Shown in pieces: positions 26,190 through 34,864 of a stretch of DNA of 64,000 nucleotides. Source of the stretch: Mangrovimonas sp. TPBH4 (GTDB lineage: Bacteria > Bacteroidota > Bacteroidia > Flavobacteriales > Flavobacteriaceae); NCBI RefSeq assembly GCF_001280505.1, contig NZ_LBIO01000042.1:310001-374000 (forward strand), read 5' to 3'. Within the stretch, counting starts at the first letter, position 1. Every line of letters begins with the position of its first letter. The position numbers were made by a program, and so were the translations under genes. The notes below the pieces were generated by a model. It had not been told where the DNA came from, searched no databases, and saw only the letters and a list, made by a program, of their open reading frames with translations.

Positions 26190-26218
26190 TTGCAGATGCT
26201 TTCAATTTTATATCTTTA
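26190..26218 (+). promoter_or_regulatory. Candidate promoter of mlaEFD
   Basis: TTG (26190-26192) is followed after 18 bp by TATCTTTA (26211-26218), one mismatch from the Bacteroidota -7 consensus, and ATG of mlaE lies 20 bp further on. This is the best promoter match in the divergent gap with the patatin gene. Confidence 0.5.
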
Positions 26219-26238
26219 ATAGATATTTAGGGAGTAAT

Positions 26239-27021
26239 ATGGTTAAATCCAATAATATAAGCTCGCATGTGAAAGCCTTTCTGATGGAGGTAGGGGATAT
26301 GGCTTATTTTACTTCAAGGTATTTTAAGGAGTTGTTTAAAACGCCTTTTGAGTTTAAAGAGCTTCTGCGGCAATGTTATAATATTGGGAATCGCTCTTTG
26401 TTGTTGGTGGTGATTACAGGCTTTATTATTGGTTTGGTTTTGACCTTGCAAACGCGTCCAACCTTAATGGAATTTGGCGCGGTGTCATGGATGCCTTCTA
26501 TGGTGGGGATTTCCATAGTGAGGGAAATAGGGCCTATAATTACGGCTCTGGTTTGTGCGGGAAGAATAGGGTCCGGGATTGGAGCAGAATTGGGTTCCAT
26601 GCGGGTTACCGAACAGATTGATGCCATGGAAGTGTCGGGTGCTAATCCTTTTAAATATTTGGTGGTAACAAGAGTATTGGCGGCTACCTTGATGTTGCCC
26701 ATATTGGTGATTGTGGGGGATGCCGTTGCGCTATTTGGCTCTTATTTGGTGGAGAACGTTAAAGGGAATGTATCCTTTATGCTGTACTTTAATCAGGTGT
26801 TCGATGCTTTGGAGTTCAGCGATATTTTTCCAGCTACCATCAAAACCTTTTTTTTTGGTTTGGCCATTGGACTTATTGGGTGTTATAAAGGGTATTTCTG
26901 TAATAAAGGAACTGAGGGTGTTGGGATGGCAGCCAATTCGGCGGTGGTAGTAACCTCTTTAATGTTGTTTATTATTGACTTTGTAGCTGTTTTAGTGACT
27001 GATATTTTCTATGATTTATGA
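26239..27021 (+). CDS. mlaE: MlaE-type ABC transporter permease
   Basis: A 260-residue permease of the Mla/Ttg2 phospholipid transporter. It shows the family's amphipathic N-terminal helix, about five membrane segments and the conserved region IGPIITALVCAGRIGSG with ELGSMRVTEQIDAMEVSGA, which contacts the ATPase. The complex works with MlaF (ATPase) and MlaD (periplasmic substrate-binding ring) in moving phospholipids between the inner and outer membranes to keep lipid asymmetry. It overlaps mlaF by 4 bp. Genes for MlaB and MlaC do not follow. Confidence 0.9.
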   Translation: MVKSNNISSHVKAFLMEVGDMAYFTSRYFKELFKTPFEFKELLRQCYNIGNRSLLLVVITGFIIGLVLTLQTRPTLMEFGAVSWMPSMVGISIVREIGPIITALVCAGRIGSGIGAELGSMRVTEQIDAMEVSGANPFKYLVVTRVLAATLMLPILVIVGDAVALFGSYLVENVKGNVSFMLYFNQVFDALEFSDIFPATIKTFFFGLAIGLIGCYKGYFCNKGTEGVGMAANSAVVVTSLMLFIIDFVAVLVTDIFYDL

Positions 27022-27785
27022 TGGAACAGAATCACATAGAAGTGCCTAATGTGGTCCTAGAGGTGAGGGATCTTCACAAGAGCTTTGGTGATAACCATGT
27101 GCTGAACGGATTTAACATGCAGCTCTTTCAAGGGGAAAATCTGGTTGTTATGGGGAAGTCGGGTTCTGGGAAATCTGTGATGATAAAATGTTTGGTGGGC
27201 TTGATGGAGGCCGACTGTGGGTTTATTTCGGTTATGAGCAATGACATTGCAAAGTTGGACCATGAATCATTAGATATTTTAAGACGGGAAATTGGCTTCT
27301 TGTTTCAGGGCAGTGCTCTTTACGATTCTATGACAGTGCGGGAGAATCTTAAGTTTCCCATGCGTTGGCATACCAAGAAGTTTGGAGGGGAGGAGAATCA
27401 AGAGAAATTAGTGGTAGAAGCCTTGGAAAATGTTGGTTTGGCAAAGGCTATCGAGTTGATGCCTTCGGAATTATCGGGAGGGATGAAACGGCGTATAGCC
27501 TTGGCAAGGACGCTAATCATGCAACCAAAAATCATTATTTATGATGAACCCACCAGTGGGTTGGATCCTATTACGGCCAAGGAAATTGTCATCTTAATGC
27601 AAAAAGTACAGAAGCAGTACAATACCTCGTCCTTAATCATTACCCATGATGTGGATTGTGCCCGAGTGATTGCCGATAGGATGATTCTATTGATAGATGG
27701 TGTAGATTATGCGGTAGGGACCTTTGCGGAGTTGTCCAGTTCCAAGGACCCAAAAGTGAAAGCATTTTTTAAGGAAGTAGTATGA
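27018..27785 (+). CDS. mlaF: MlaF-type ABC transporter ATPase
   Basis: A 255-residue ATPase with Walker A GKSGSGKS (46-53), Q-loop FLFQGSAL, signature LSGGMKRR (152-159), Walker B IIIYDE (172-177) and an H-loop in ITHDVD. This signature variant (GGM rather than GGQ) is usual in MlaF. It powers the MlaE permease. A second ATG follows the first directly. It overlaps mlaE and mlaD by 4 bp each, so the three genes form one translational unit. Confidence 0.9.
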   Translation: MMEQNHIEVPNVVLEVRDLHKSFGDNHVLNGFNMQLFQGENLVVMGKSGSGKSVMIKCLVGLMEADCGFISVMSNDIAKLDHESLDILRREIGFLFQGSALYDSMTVRENLKFPMRWHTKKFGGEENQEKLVVEALENVGLAKAIELMPSELSGGMKRRIALARTLIMQPKIIIYDEPTSGLDPITAKEIVILMQKVQKQYNTSSLIITHDVDCARVIADRMILLIDGVDYAVGTFAELSSSKDPKVKAFFKEVV

Positions 27786-28774
27786 AAACTATGGATTCAA
27801 AAAAAATACAGTTAGGACTTCTTGTAATCATAGGGTCTGTTTTGTTTATAGCGGCGGTCTATCTTATTGGGCAACGGCAGGAACTGTTTAAAAAAACGTT
27901 TACCATAAGCGCAAACTTTGGAAATGTCAACGGTTTAAAGAATGGGAACAATGTCCGCTATTCGGGGCTGGATATTGGTACTGTGAAAAGGGTGTATATG
28001 ATTAATGACTCTATGATTCGCGTGGACATGGCTTTGGATGAAAAGATTATTGGGCACATCCGTAAAAATGCCATTGCAACCATTGGGGCCGATGGTCTTG
28101 TGGGGAATATGGTAGTGAACATCGTGCCGGGAAAAGGGAATTCGCCAATGGTTGAGAATGGCGATGTTTTAGAGTCTTATAGCAAAATAAGTGCAGATGA
28201 TATTTTAAGTACCCTAAGTACTACTAATGAAAATGCTGCCATACTTACCTCGGATTTGTTAAAAATTACCAATAGGATTGTGGATGGAGAGGGAACTATT
28301 GGTGTCTTGCTTAATGATACCATTATGGCCAAGGAGTTGAAGCAAACCATCGGCAATCTCAAAATGGCTAGCCAGGGAGTCTCTGTTACAATGGATAAAT
28401 TGAGCGGTTTGGTAGAAAGCTTGAAGACGAATGATGAATCGGTGCTGGGAGTGTTGCTTAACGATACTATTTCGGGCACAAAACTAAAAACCGTGGTGCA
28501 AAATATGGAAGCCTTGAGTGGGGATATGGAAAATGTTGTTGGAAATATCAATCAGGTGGTCCAAGATATTAAATCCAGCCAGGGAACCCTAAATTATATT
28601 TTGAACGATACCACTTTGGTTGAGGATTTGAAAACTTCGGCAGACAATATCAAACAGGGGACAGATAAGTTTAATGAAAACATGGAAGCGCTAAAGCACA
28701 ATATATTGTTTAGGGGCTATTTTAAGAAATTGGAAAGGGAAGAGGAGAAAGCAGCCAAGAAAAATGTGAATTGA
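27782..28774 (+). CDS. mlaD: MlaD-type MCE-domain protein
   Basis: A 330-residue protein with one N-terminal membrane helix (about 10-30) and an MCE domain from about 38 to 118 (KNGNNVRYSGLDIGTVKRV and the VGNMVVNIVPG strand). The long C-terminal region is predicted helical and contains three copies of a G-[T/V]-[I/L]-x-x-[I/L]-L-N-D-T-like motif, at about 171-180, 220-229 and 268-277. The 48-49-residue period suggests a repeating helical or coiled-coil barrel. Bacterial MlaD assembles a hexameric ring that passes lipids. This one is longer than Escherichia coli MlaD (about 180 residues), so part of the missing MlaC route could be covered by this tail; that is inference. A terminator follows at 28841-28868. 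Confidence 0.85.
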   Translation: MKTMDSKKIQLGLLVIIGSVLFIAAVYLIGQRQELFKKTFTISANFGNVNGLKNGNNVRYSGLDIGTVKRVYMINDSMIRVDMALDEKIIGHIRKNAIATIGADGLVGNMVVNIVPGKGNSPMVENGDVLESYSKISADDILSTLSTTNENAAILTSDLLKITNRIVDGEGTIGVLLNDTIMAKELKQTIGNLKMASQGVSVTMDKLSGLVESLKTNDESVLGVLLNDTISGTKLKTVVQNMEALSGDMENVVGNINQVVQDIKSSQGTLNYILNDTTLVEDLKTSADNIKQGTDKFNENMEALKHNILFRGYFKKLEREEEKAAKKNVN

Positions 28775-28840
28775 CATGGAGGTTTCTGGGTTTGTGTTTT
28801 TGATGTAGTAATTATTAATGTAGAAACTACCAAAAACCAA

Positions 28841-28868
28841 AAAACCCGAACAAAGTTGTTCGGGTTTT
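28841..28868. terminator. Bidirectional terminator shared by mlaD and tRNA-Phe
   Basis: AAAACCCGAACAA and TTGTTCGGGTTTT form a perfect 13-bp stem around AG. It is 66 bp after mlaD and 3 bp from the 3' end of the convergent tRNA gene, with T-runs on both strands. Confidence 0.8.
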
Positions 28869-28871
28869 TGC

Positions 28872-28947
28872 TGGTGGTGCCTCCAGGAATCGAACCAGGG
28901 ACACAAGGATTTTCAGTCCTTTGCTCTACCAACTGAGCTAAGGCACC
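28872..28947 (-). tRNA. tRNA-Phe (GAA)
   Basis: A 76-nt cloverleaf is complete on the minus strand, with the 3' CCA encoded. The acceptor stem pairs GGTGCCT with AGGCACC. The D arm begins GCTCAGTTGGTAGAGC, the anticodon loop reads CTGAAAA with GAA in the middle, and the T arm contains GGTTCGATTCC. A perfect -7 element lies 20 bp upstream and the shared terminator lies just beyond the 3' end. It is the only RNA gene I see in the window. Confidence 0.97.
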
Positions 28948-28966
28948 AGTTGCTTAATTGCGGATG

Positions 28967-28996
28967 CAAATATAAGGGCAATTTTGATATTCGCAA
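28967..28996 (-). promoter_or_regulatory. tRNA-Phe promoter
   Basis: On the minus strand, TTG (28994-28996) precedes TATATTTG (28967-28974) by 19 bp, an exact match to the Bacteroidota TTG-N17-23-TAnnTTTG consensus. A second exact element, TATCTTTG at 28994-29001, overlaps its -33 box and could be an additional start site. Confidence 0.65.
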
Positions 28997-29134
28997 AGAT
29001 AAAATTGGAAAAATTTTAATTCTTTCAATTTTGTTGTTTTTAGGGCTTAAATTCTAGTGGTTTAGGATTGAAATTTTTTTGAGCCTTTTTAAACTGTTAC
29101 AGGGTTCTTTTGTAATTTTACCCTTTTTAAAGCG

Positions 29135-29863
29135 ATGAATTTAATTGTTGACGTAGGCAATACCTTCGTAAAGTTTGCCATTTTCCAACAGGAAGACATT
29201 ATTTTTAAATGCAGTTTCGATCCCGACCATTTTGAAGCAGAGTTTGAGGGGCTGTTCCAAAATTACAGTGCCTTAGAGAAATGTATCCTGTGTTCGGTAG
29301 GGGATTTGGACGCTGGTATTGTTAAGTTGGTTCGGGCCAAATTACCAGTGCTGGTTTTGGATTCAGATACCAAGCTTCCCTTTGTGAATGCCTATAGTAC
29401 ACCCCATACGTTGGGTGTAGACCGTGTGGCCTTGGTAAGTGCTGCGGTTAAAAACTACCCACAACAAAATGTATTGGTTATTGATGCCGGTACCTGTATT
29501 ACCTACGATTTTGCAAATGCCGAAAACATCTATAAAGGAGGCGCTATTTCTCCAGGAATCAGGATGCGCTATAAATCGCTTAACAATTTAACTGCTAATT
29601 TGCCGTTACTTGAAACGGAGATGCCAAGGGACCTTATAGGGGATTCTACTAGCACCTCGATACACTCTGGAGTAGTGGGCGGTGTTTTAAAAGAAATTAA
29701 TGGAGTGGTTGATGATTATCGTCAGGAATATAGAGATTTAACAGTTATTTTAACAGGTGGCGACTCAGATTTCTTGTCAAAACAATTAAAAAATGGCATA
29801 TTTGCCAACTCTAATTTTCTTTTAGAAGGTTTAAACTTTATATTAGAACATAATTTGTACTAA
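29135..29863 (+). CDS. coaX: Type III pantothenate kinase
   Basis: A 242-residue enzyme of the ASKHA superfamily. It shows the phosphate-1 motif DVGNTFVK (6-13), the GVDRVALV motif near 97, VIDAGTCITYDF and the GGAISPGI segment, all characteristic of CoaX. It phosphorylates pantothenate in the first step of coenzyme A synthesis, needs a monovalent cation and is not feedback-inhibited by CoA. The next gene starts directly after its stop codon, so it leads a plus-strand run of envelope genes down to ppiD. Confidence 0.9.
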   Translation: MNLIVDVGNTFVKFAIFQQEDIIFKCSFDPDHFEAEFEGLFQNYSALEKCILCSVGDLDAGIVKLVRAKLPVLVLDSDTKLPFVNAYSTPHTLGVDRVALVSAAVKNYPQQNVLVIDAGTCITYDFANAENIYKGGAISPGIRMRYKSLNNLTANLPLLETEMPRDLIGDSTSTSIHSGVVGGVLKEINGVVDDYRQEYRDLTVILTGGDSDFLSKQLKNGIFANSNFLLEGLNFILEHNLY

Positions 29864-31138
29864 ATGATAAAAAAACTTGTAGTAGTTTTTATAGCTTCTT
29901 TTGCATTACAATTACATGCGCAACAAGGTACAGTTTCCCCATATTCGTTTTTTGGAATTGGAAGTTTGAAGTTCAAGGGAACTGTGGAAAACAGAAGTAT
30001 GGGAGGCCTAAGTATTTATACCGACAGTATCCATGTTAATTTAAGAAACCCTGCAAGTTACGCGACCCCAAACCTGAAGTCCTTTAGAGACGAAAGCCGC
30101 CCGGTGAAGTTTGCAATTGCCGGAAGCCAACAAAGCTTGAATTTACAGACGGATAATGGGAGCGACAGATCTACAGCTACAACTTTTGATTATTTAGCCT
30201 TATCATTTCCTATGGGGAAATTTGGCTTTGGTTTTGGATTATTGCCTTACACTTCGGTGGGGTATAAAATTCAGTCCAAAAATGAAGACGGAGAAATCAC
30301 CAATAAATATACTGGAGAAGGTGGTCTTAATAAAACCTATTTTGGTTTAGGATATGCCATAACGCCAAAACTAAGTGTTGGAGCCGATTTTAGCTATAAC
30401 TTTGGAAATGTAAAGAATAACGTAGAAGAGTATTTTTTCGATAATGGAGATTTTATACAGTACCCTACTGTAGAAAGAAACCGCTCTAACTTAAGTGGTT
30501 TTGCGGTGAATTTTGGGGTGACCTATAAAACCATAATTAAGGAAACCTATGAGTTGGTGACTTCCGTTACCTATGCGCCAGAAAGCAAGTTGACCTCAAA
30601 AAATACCAGATCTATTTTAACAGGTGATGGAACAAGTCTTGAGGCCGATTTGGAATCGCAAGGTTTGGACGAAACCGATTTGACCATGCCATCTCGACTG
30701 TCATTTGGAGCTGGAATTGGACAGCCAAGAAGGTGGTTTGTAGGGGCAGAATATACCATGCAAAATACAAGTGTGTTCTCAAATCCGTTTTTAGACAGTA
30801 ATAATACTAACTTTGTAAATGGATCGAATTTCTCATTTGGTGGATTTTTTATTCCAGAATATGATTCTTTTTCAAAATACTGGAAGCGAATCACTTATAG
30901 GGCAGGAATGCATTTTGAGCATACAGGTTTAAATATCAGTGATGAAGATATCACAGAGTTTGGCATATCTTTTGGAGCAGGGTTTCCTGTGGGAGGTGTG
31001 TTTTCCAATGCAAATCTTGGTTTAGAGTTCGGAAAAAGAGGGACAACAAACCAAAATTTGGTTCAGGAGAATTTCGCCAACATACTAATCAGTTTGTCTT
31101 TAAACGACAGATGGTTCCAAAAAAGAAAATATAACTAA
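29864..31138 (+). CDS. Outer membrane beta-barrel protein (FadL/UPF0164-like)
   Basis: A 424-residue protein with a signal peptide cleaved near HAQQ and a long series of Gly- and aromatic-rich strands ending near the C terminus. The early region SPYSFFGIGSL, the MGGLSIYTDS segment and RNPASYA resemble FadL-like and PorV-like transporters. Members form 14-strand barrels for hydrophobic substrates or serve secretion machines. The gene abuts coaX without spacing, an arrangement that I believe recurs in Flavobacteriia. The exact ligand is unknown. Confidence 0.7.
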   Translation: MIKKLVVVFIASFALQLHAQQGTVSPYSFFGIGSLKFKGTVENRSMGGLSIYTDSIHVNLRNPASYATPNLKSFRDESRPVKFAIAGSQQSLNLQTDNGSDRSTATTFDYLALSFPMGKFGFGFGLLPYTSVGYKIQSKNEDGEITNKYTGEGGLNKTYFGLGYAITPKLSVGADFSYNFGNVKNNVEEYFFDNGDFIQYPTVERNRSNLSGFAVNFGVTYKTIIKETYELVTSVTYAPESKLTSKNTRSILTGDGTSLEADLESQGLDETDLTMPSRLSFGAGIGQPRRWFVGAEYTMQNTSVFSNPFLDSNNTNFVNGSNFSFGGFFIPEYDSFSKYWKRITYRAGMHFEHTGLNISDEDITEFGISFGAGFPVGGVFSNANLGLEFGKRGTTNQNLVQENFANILISLSLNDRWFQKRKYN

Positions 31139-31163
31139 ATTTACAGTAATTAATAATTAAACA

Positions 31164-32546
31164 ATGAAAACGAGAATAACTTTAGTATTAGTTGCCCTGT
31201 TTTTGAGTGTTAACATAGGTTTCGCTCAACAAGATGAGGAGTGCATGACTAACCTAACGATCTTTTCAGACTATGTAAAGAGCAAAAAATATGACGAGGC
31301 GTATGAGCCATGGATGAAGGTGCGTACTAAATGCCCTAAGTTTAATTATGCTATTTATGCTTACGGAGAAAAAATATTAAAGCATAAAATCGACAATTCT
31401 ACAGGAGCAGAGCAAGTTGGTTATATCAAGGATTTGATGAAAGTATGGGATGAAGGTATGGCCAATTATCCTACTAAATACAAATTAGGAGAAGTGCTTA
31501 ACGATAAAGGTTTGTTGATGTACGACTACAAAAAGGAGTTGGGCGCAACAGATCAAGAAATCTACGATATGTTTGATAGAGCATATAAGGAAGATTTAGC
31601 GAACTTTAAAAATCCAAAAGGATTGTATGTGTATTTCTCTACTATTGTAGATTTACATAGTGCTGGTAAAGTTGAGTTACAGGATGTTTTTGATAAATAC
31701 GATGACGTATCTGATAAAATTGGAACTGAAGTAGAAAACTGTACTCAAGAGCTTAACAAGTTGGTTCAAAAAGAAGAGGCTGGTCAAACTTTGACATCCA
31801 AAGAAGAGAAGTACAGAAAGTACTATACAAACTATCTTGAAAACTATGAGAAAATTGGAGGAAGTATTGATAGTAAATTGGGACAGTTGGCAAATTGTGA
31901 GAACTTGATCCCATTGTACAAGAAAGATTTCGATACCTATAAGAACGATGCCGTTTGGTTGAAGAGAGCAGTAAGTAGAATGTACAACAAAGAGTGTACA
32001 GACGATCCACTTTACATCGAGTTGGTAAAAGCTTACGATGCTACTGCGCCTTCTGCCGATACTAAGTATTTCGTAGCAACTATCTTGTTTAAGCAAAATA
32101 AGGATAGCGAAGCAGTAAACTACTTGAAGCAAGCTTTCGATTTGGAAACTGATAAGTACAAAAAAGGAAGATTGGCTGAAAGAATTGGTGGTATCTTGAA
32201 GAAAAAGGGTCGTTACAGCGAAGCTAGAAGCTACTATAGAGAGTCTTTGAAGTTGAATCCTTCAAACGGAAGACCTCACTTAAACATTGCCGCTATGTAT
32301 GCAGCTAGTGCCAATGATTGTGGAGATAATCAATTTAACAAGCGTGCAGTATTTTGGTATGCAGCTCAAGAAGCTAGAAAAGCTGGTAAGGTAGATGCTA
32401 CATTGACTAAAGTAGCAAACCAAACAGCAGCTAGCTATGAAGGTAATGCACCAAGTAAAGGAGATATCTTTACTGAAGGTAACTCAGGACAAACTATTAA
32501 AATTGGTTGTTGGATCAATGGTAGTGTAGTAGTGCCAAATTTATAA
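31164..32546 (+). CDS. Periplasmic or envelope TPR-repeat protein
   Basis: A 460-residue protein with a signal peptide cleaved near FAQQ. The mature protein is helical throughout, with TPR-type repeats clearest at about 300-400 (for example DSEAVNYLKQAFDLE and the GRYSEARSYYRESLKLNPS segment). The central part is strongly charged and could be coiled coil. Its position between an outer membrane barrel and an LptC-like gene points to a scaffold in envelope assembly. The LptC gene starts directly after its stop codon. Confidence 0.75.
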   Translation: MKTRITLVLVALFLSVNIGFAQQDEECMTNLTIFSDYVKSKKYDEAYEPWMKVRTKCPKFNYAIYAYGEKILKHKIDNSTGAEQVGYIKDLMKVWDEGMANYPTKYKLGEVLNDKGLLMYDYKKELGATDQEIYDMFDRAYKEDLANFKNPKGLYVYFSTIVDLHSAGKVELQDVFDKYDDVSDKIGTEVENCTQELNKLVQKEEAGQTLTSKEEKYRKYYTNYLENYEKIGGSIDSKLGQLANCENLIPLYKKDFDTYKNDAVWLKRAVSRMYNKECTDDPLYIELVKAYDATAPSADTKYFVATILFKQNKDSEAVNYLKQAFDLETDKYKKGRLAERIGGILKKKGRYSEARSYYRESLKLNPSNGRPHLNIAAMYAASANDCGDNQFNKRAVFWYAAQEARKAGKVDATLTKVANQTAASYEGNAPSKGDIFTEGNSGQTIKIGCWINGSVVVPNL

Positions 32547-33134
32547 ATGAAACAGAAACATTTATATAATAACATAAAACTGGTCACAGCAATTGCTGTG
32601 ACCTTGTTTTTTTCGTGTCAAAACAATTTAAAGGAAGTCCAAAAAATTGGGATTTCCCAAAACAAACCTATTGGCGAAGCGGAGCATATCAATTTAAAGT
32701 ACACTGAGAAATTGAGTGATACCGCAAAAATGAAAGCCAATTTGGTGAGTCCTAAAATGTGGGACTTTTCCAATAGAAAATTCTCTTTCACAGAATTTCC
32801 GGAAGGCATCCATCTTACTGTATACGATGACGATTATAATAAAAACGTCATTGTTTCAGATTACGCCATTGTGTACGATGAAACAGACCTTATAGACCTT
32901 CAAGGGAACGTTGTTATATCTACCTACTCTAAGGACACACTTTATGCAGACCAGTTGTATTATGACCAAAAAAATGAATGGTTGTTTACCAATGGAGAGT
33001 TCACTCTGCGTTCGGGTTCTGAGCTTACCAAGGGGCATGGTTTGGATTCCGATTCCAATTTCGAAAATTTCGAGATTACCGAAATGAGTGGTGTGCTTTA
33101 TCTCGACGAGACTGAAGAATCCTCTTCAAACTAA
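32547..33134 (+). CDS. lptC: LptC-like lipoprotein (LPS transport)
   Basis: A 195-residue protein with a lipoprotein-like signal ending in FFSC (C24) and a LptC/OstA-type half-jellyroll of short beta strands (FPEGIHLTVYDDD, VSDYAIVYDET, the GNVVISTYSKDTLYADQLYYD strand). LptC carries lipopolysaccharide from the inner-membrane LptBFG extractor to LptA. Proteobacterial LptC has a transmembrane anchor, so the lipid anchor here is a Bacteroidota trait. It directly follows the TPR gene. Confidence 0.75.
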   Translation: MKQKHLYNNIKLVTAIAVTLFFSCQNNLKEVQKIGISQNKPIGEAEHINLKYTEKLSDTAKMKANLVSPKMWDFSNRKFSFTEFPEGIHLTVYDDDYNKNVIVSDYAIVYDETDLIDLQGNVVISTYSKDTLYADQLYYDQKNEWLFTNGEFTLRSGSELTKGHGLDSDSNFENFEITEMSGVLYLDETEESSSN

Positions 33135-33156
33135 ATTCTACACTTAAATAATTAGC

Positions 33157-33164
33157 TATCTTTG
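33157..33164 (+). promoter_or_regulatory. Possible -7 element
   Basis: TATCTTTG matches TAnnTTTG exactly and stands 24 bp before the start of the small membrane protein gene at 33188. No matching -33 TTG lies at the usual distance. Confidence 0.3.
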
Positions 33165-33187
33165 TTGGGTAAATAACACCAAGATTC

Positions 33188-33376
33188 ATGAAATTAATGA
33201 AGATTTTCCAATACGCTTATATTGTATTTGCAGTATTGTTTGCCTATGATGGGATTTCAAAATGGGAAACCAACCGAAATGGAGCCTATACCTCTTTGCT
33301 GTTAGCGGGCTTGGCAGTTTTTATGTTTTTCTTCAGAAGCCGCTTCAGGAAGAAGTTTGAAGACAGAAACAAGTAA
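33188..33376 (+). CDS. Small two-helix membrane protein
   Basis: A 62-residue protein with two hydrophobic segments (about residues 7-21 and 35-50) and a strongly basic C-terminal tail RSRFRKKFEDRNK. It is placed between lptC and a CNNM/CBS gene, 6 bp upstream of the latter, and is on the coding strand of that run. Size and topology support a real gene, but I recognise no family and no function. Confidence 0.6.
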   Translation: MKLMKIFQYAYIVFAVLFAYDGISKWETNRNGAYTSLLLAGLAVFMFFFRSRFRKKFEDRNK

Positions 33377-33382
33377 TGCCTT

Positions 33383-34672
33383 ATGGACGTTAACGGCGTT
33401 ATCATTGTAGTTTCCCTATTGCTTTCGGCGTTTTTTTCCGGAATGGAAATCGCCTATGTATCGGCCAATAAAATCCATATTGAAATAGAGAAGAAGCAGG
33501 ACGACTTCTTGGCTAAAATATTAAAGCGACTTACCGAGAAACCATCCAAATATATTGCCACCATGCTTATTGGTAACAATATTGCCTTGGTTATTTATGG
33601 TTTTGTTATGGGCGATGTGTTGGTGGATTGGTTCCAGTCCATGTTGCCTACTAATTATGGTTTTCTAAATTATTTACTTACCGATTTGAGCTTGCTCTCC
33701 CAAACGGTAATTTCTACCATTGTAATCTTGATAACCGCGGAATTTTTGCCGAAAGTGTTTTTTCAGATTTACGCCAATTCCTTTCTAAAGATTTTTGCCT
33801 TTCCGGCCTATCTTTTTTACTTGCTGTTTTGGTTTATATCCTCTTTTGTAATTTGGATTTCCGACAGTGTATTGCGTCGCTTCTTCAAGACCGATGGAGA
33901 TGACGTGCAATTGGCGATGACCAAGGTGGAATTGGGCAATTACATAAGTGAGCAAATGGAATCTGTGGAAGAGCATGATGAAGTGGATAGCGAAATTCAG
34001 ATTTTCCAAAAAGCTTTGGAGTTTTCGGAGGTAAAGGCGCGTGAAGCCATGGTGCCCAGAACAGAAATGATTGCTGTTGAAGTTAACGATACCATCCAGA
34101 ATATCAATGCCCTTTTTACGGCTTCCGGGCTGTCCAAAATTTTGGTGTACAAGGATTCCATAGATGACATTTTGGGTTATGTGCATTCTTTTGAATTGTT
34201 CAAAAAACCAAGTTCCTTAAAATCTATAGTTCTCCCTGTAGAATTTGTGCCGGAAACCATGTTGGTAAAGGACGTGCTGAACATCCTTACCAAGAAGCGC
34301 AAGAGTATTGCGGTGGTAATCGATGAATATGGCGGTACTGCGGGAATAATGACTGTTGAAGACATTGTAGAGGAACTTTTTGGTGAAATTGAAGACGAGC
34401 ACGATACCGTGGCCCTTATTGAAGAAAAATTGGAAGATGGACATTTTAAATTCTCCGCCCGTTTGGAGGTGGACTATATCAATGAAACCTATAAACTGGA
34501 TCTTCCTGAAGGTGAAAATTATGAAACTTTGGGAGGTTTAATTGTGGACGAAACTGAAGAGATTCCACAACTCAATGATCAGGTGATGATAGAAAATTAC
34601 TTGTTTACCATTTTGGAGGTGTCTTCTACAAAAATTGATGTGGTTTCCTTAAAAGTTCTTGAAGAAGAATAG
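33383..34672 (+). CDS. CNNM/CBS-domain membrane protein (HlyC/CorC family)
   Basis: A 429-residue protein with the layout of CNNM-type magnesium transport proteins: a DUF21/CNNM membrane domain of three to four segments (about 1-170), a pair of CBS domains (about 205-330) and a CorC/HlyC transport-associated domain at the C terminus. Distinctive stretches are SGMEIAYVSANK near the start, the AMVPRTEMIAVE motif opening the first CBS domain, DEYGGTAGIMTVEDIVEEL, and the LGGLIVDETEEIP segment. Bacteroidota GldE, needed for gliding, shares this layout, but a GldE role cannot be claimed here. It probably transports or senses a divalent cation. Confidence 0.8.
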   Translation: MDVNGVIIVVSLLLSAFFSGMEIAYVSANKIHIEIEKKQDDFLAKILKRLTEKPSKYIATMLIGNNIALVIYGFVMGDVLVDWFQSMLPTNYGFLNYLLTDLSLLSQTVISTIVILITAEFLPKVFFQIYANSFLKIFAFPAYLFYLLFWFISSFVIWISDSVLRRFFKTDGDDVQLAMTKVELGNYISEQMESVEEHDEVDSEIQIFQKALEFSEVKAREAMVPRTEMIAVEVNDTIQNINALFTASGLSKILVYKDSIDDILGYVHSFELFKKPSSLKSIVLPVEFVPETMLVKDVLNILTKKRKSIAVVIDEYGGTAGIMTVEDIVEELFGEIEDEHDTVALIEEKLEDGHFKFSARLEVDYINETYKLDLPEGENYETLGGLIVDETEEIPQLNDQVMIENYLFTILEVSSTKIDVVSLKVLEEE

Positions 34673-34864
34673 TTTTGTGACTTTAGTGGATTTGATAAGT
34701 TTGTTGTTCTTAGGGTTTTACAGAGACGTCATCCTATCTTTTTGTGAGGTTTTATAAGGTGTTTCTGCCATATTTAAAATATACAATAAAACCTAATATA
34801 TCTTTTATTATTTCATATAAAACGTTATTTTCGCGGACTTATATTTTTTAACGTATACAATAAA

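Noticed and set aside
28691-28932. Two minus-strand open reading frames across the tRNA gene
   Set aside because: Their N-terminal parts are translations of tRNA-Phe itself and continue into its terminator; not protein-coding.
31677-32132. Minus-strand open frame of 151 codons inside the TPR gene
   Set aside because: Antisense to a clear TPR coding sequence, with a composition rich in Leu, Cys and Phe typical of a shadow frame.
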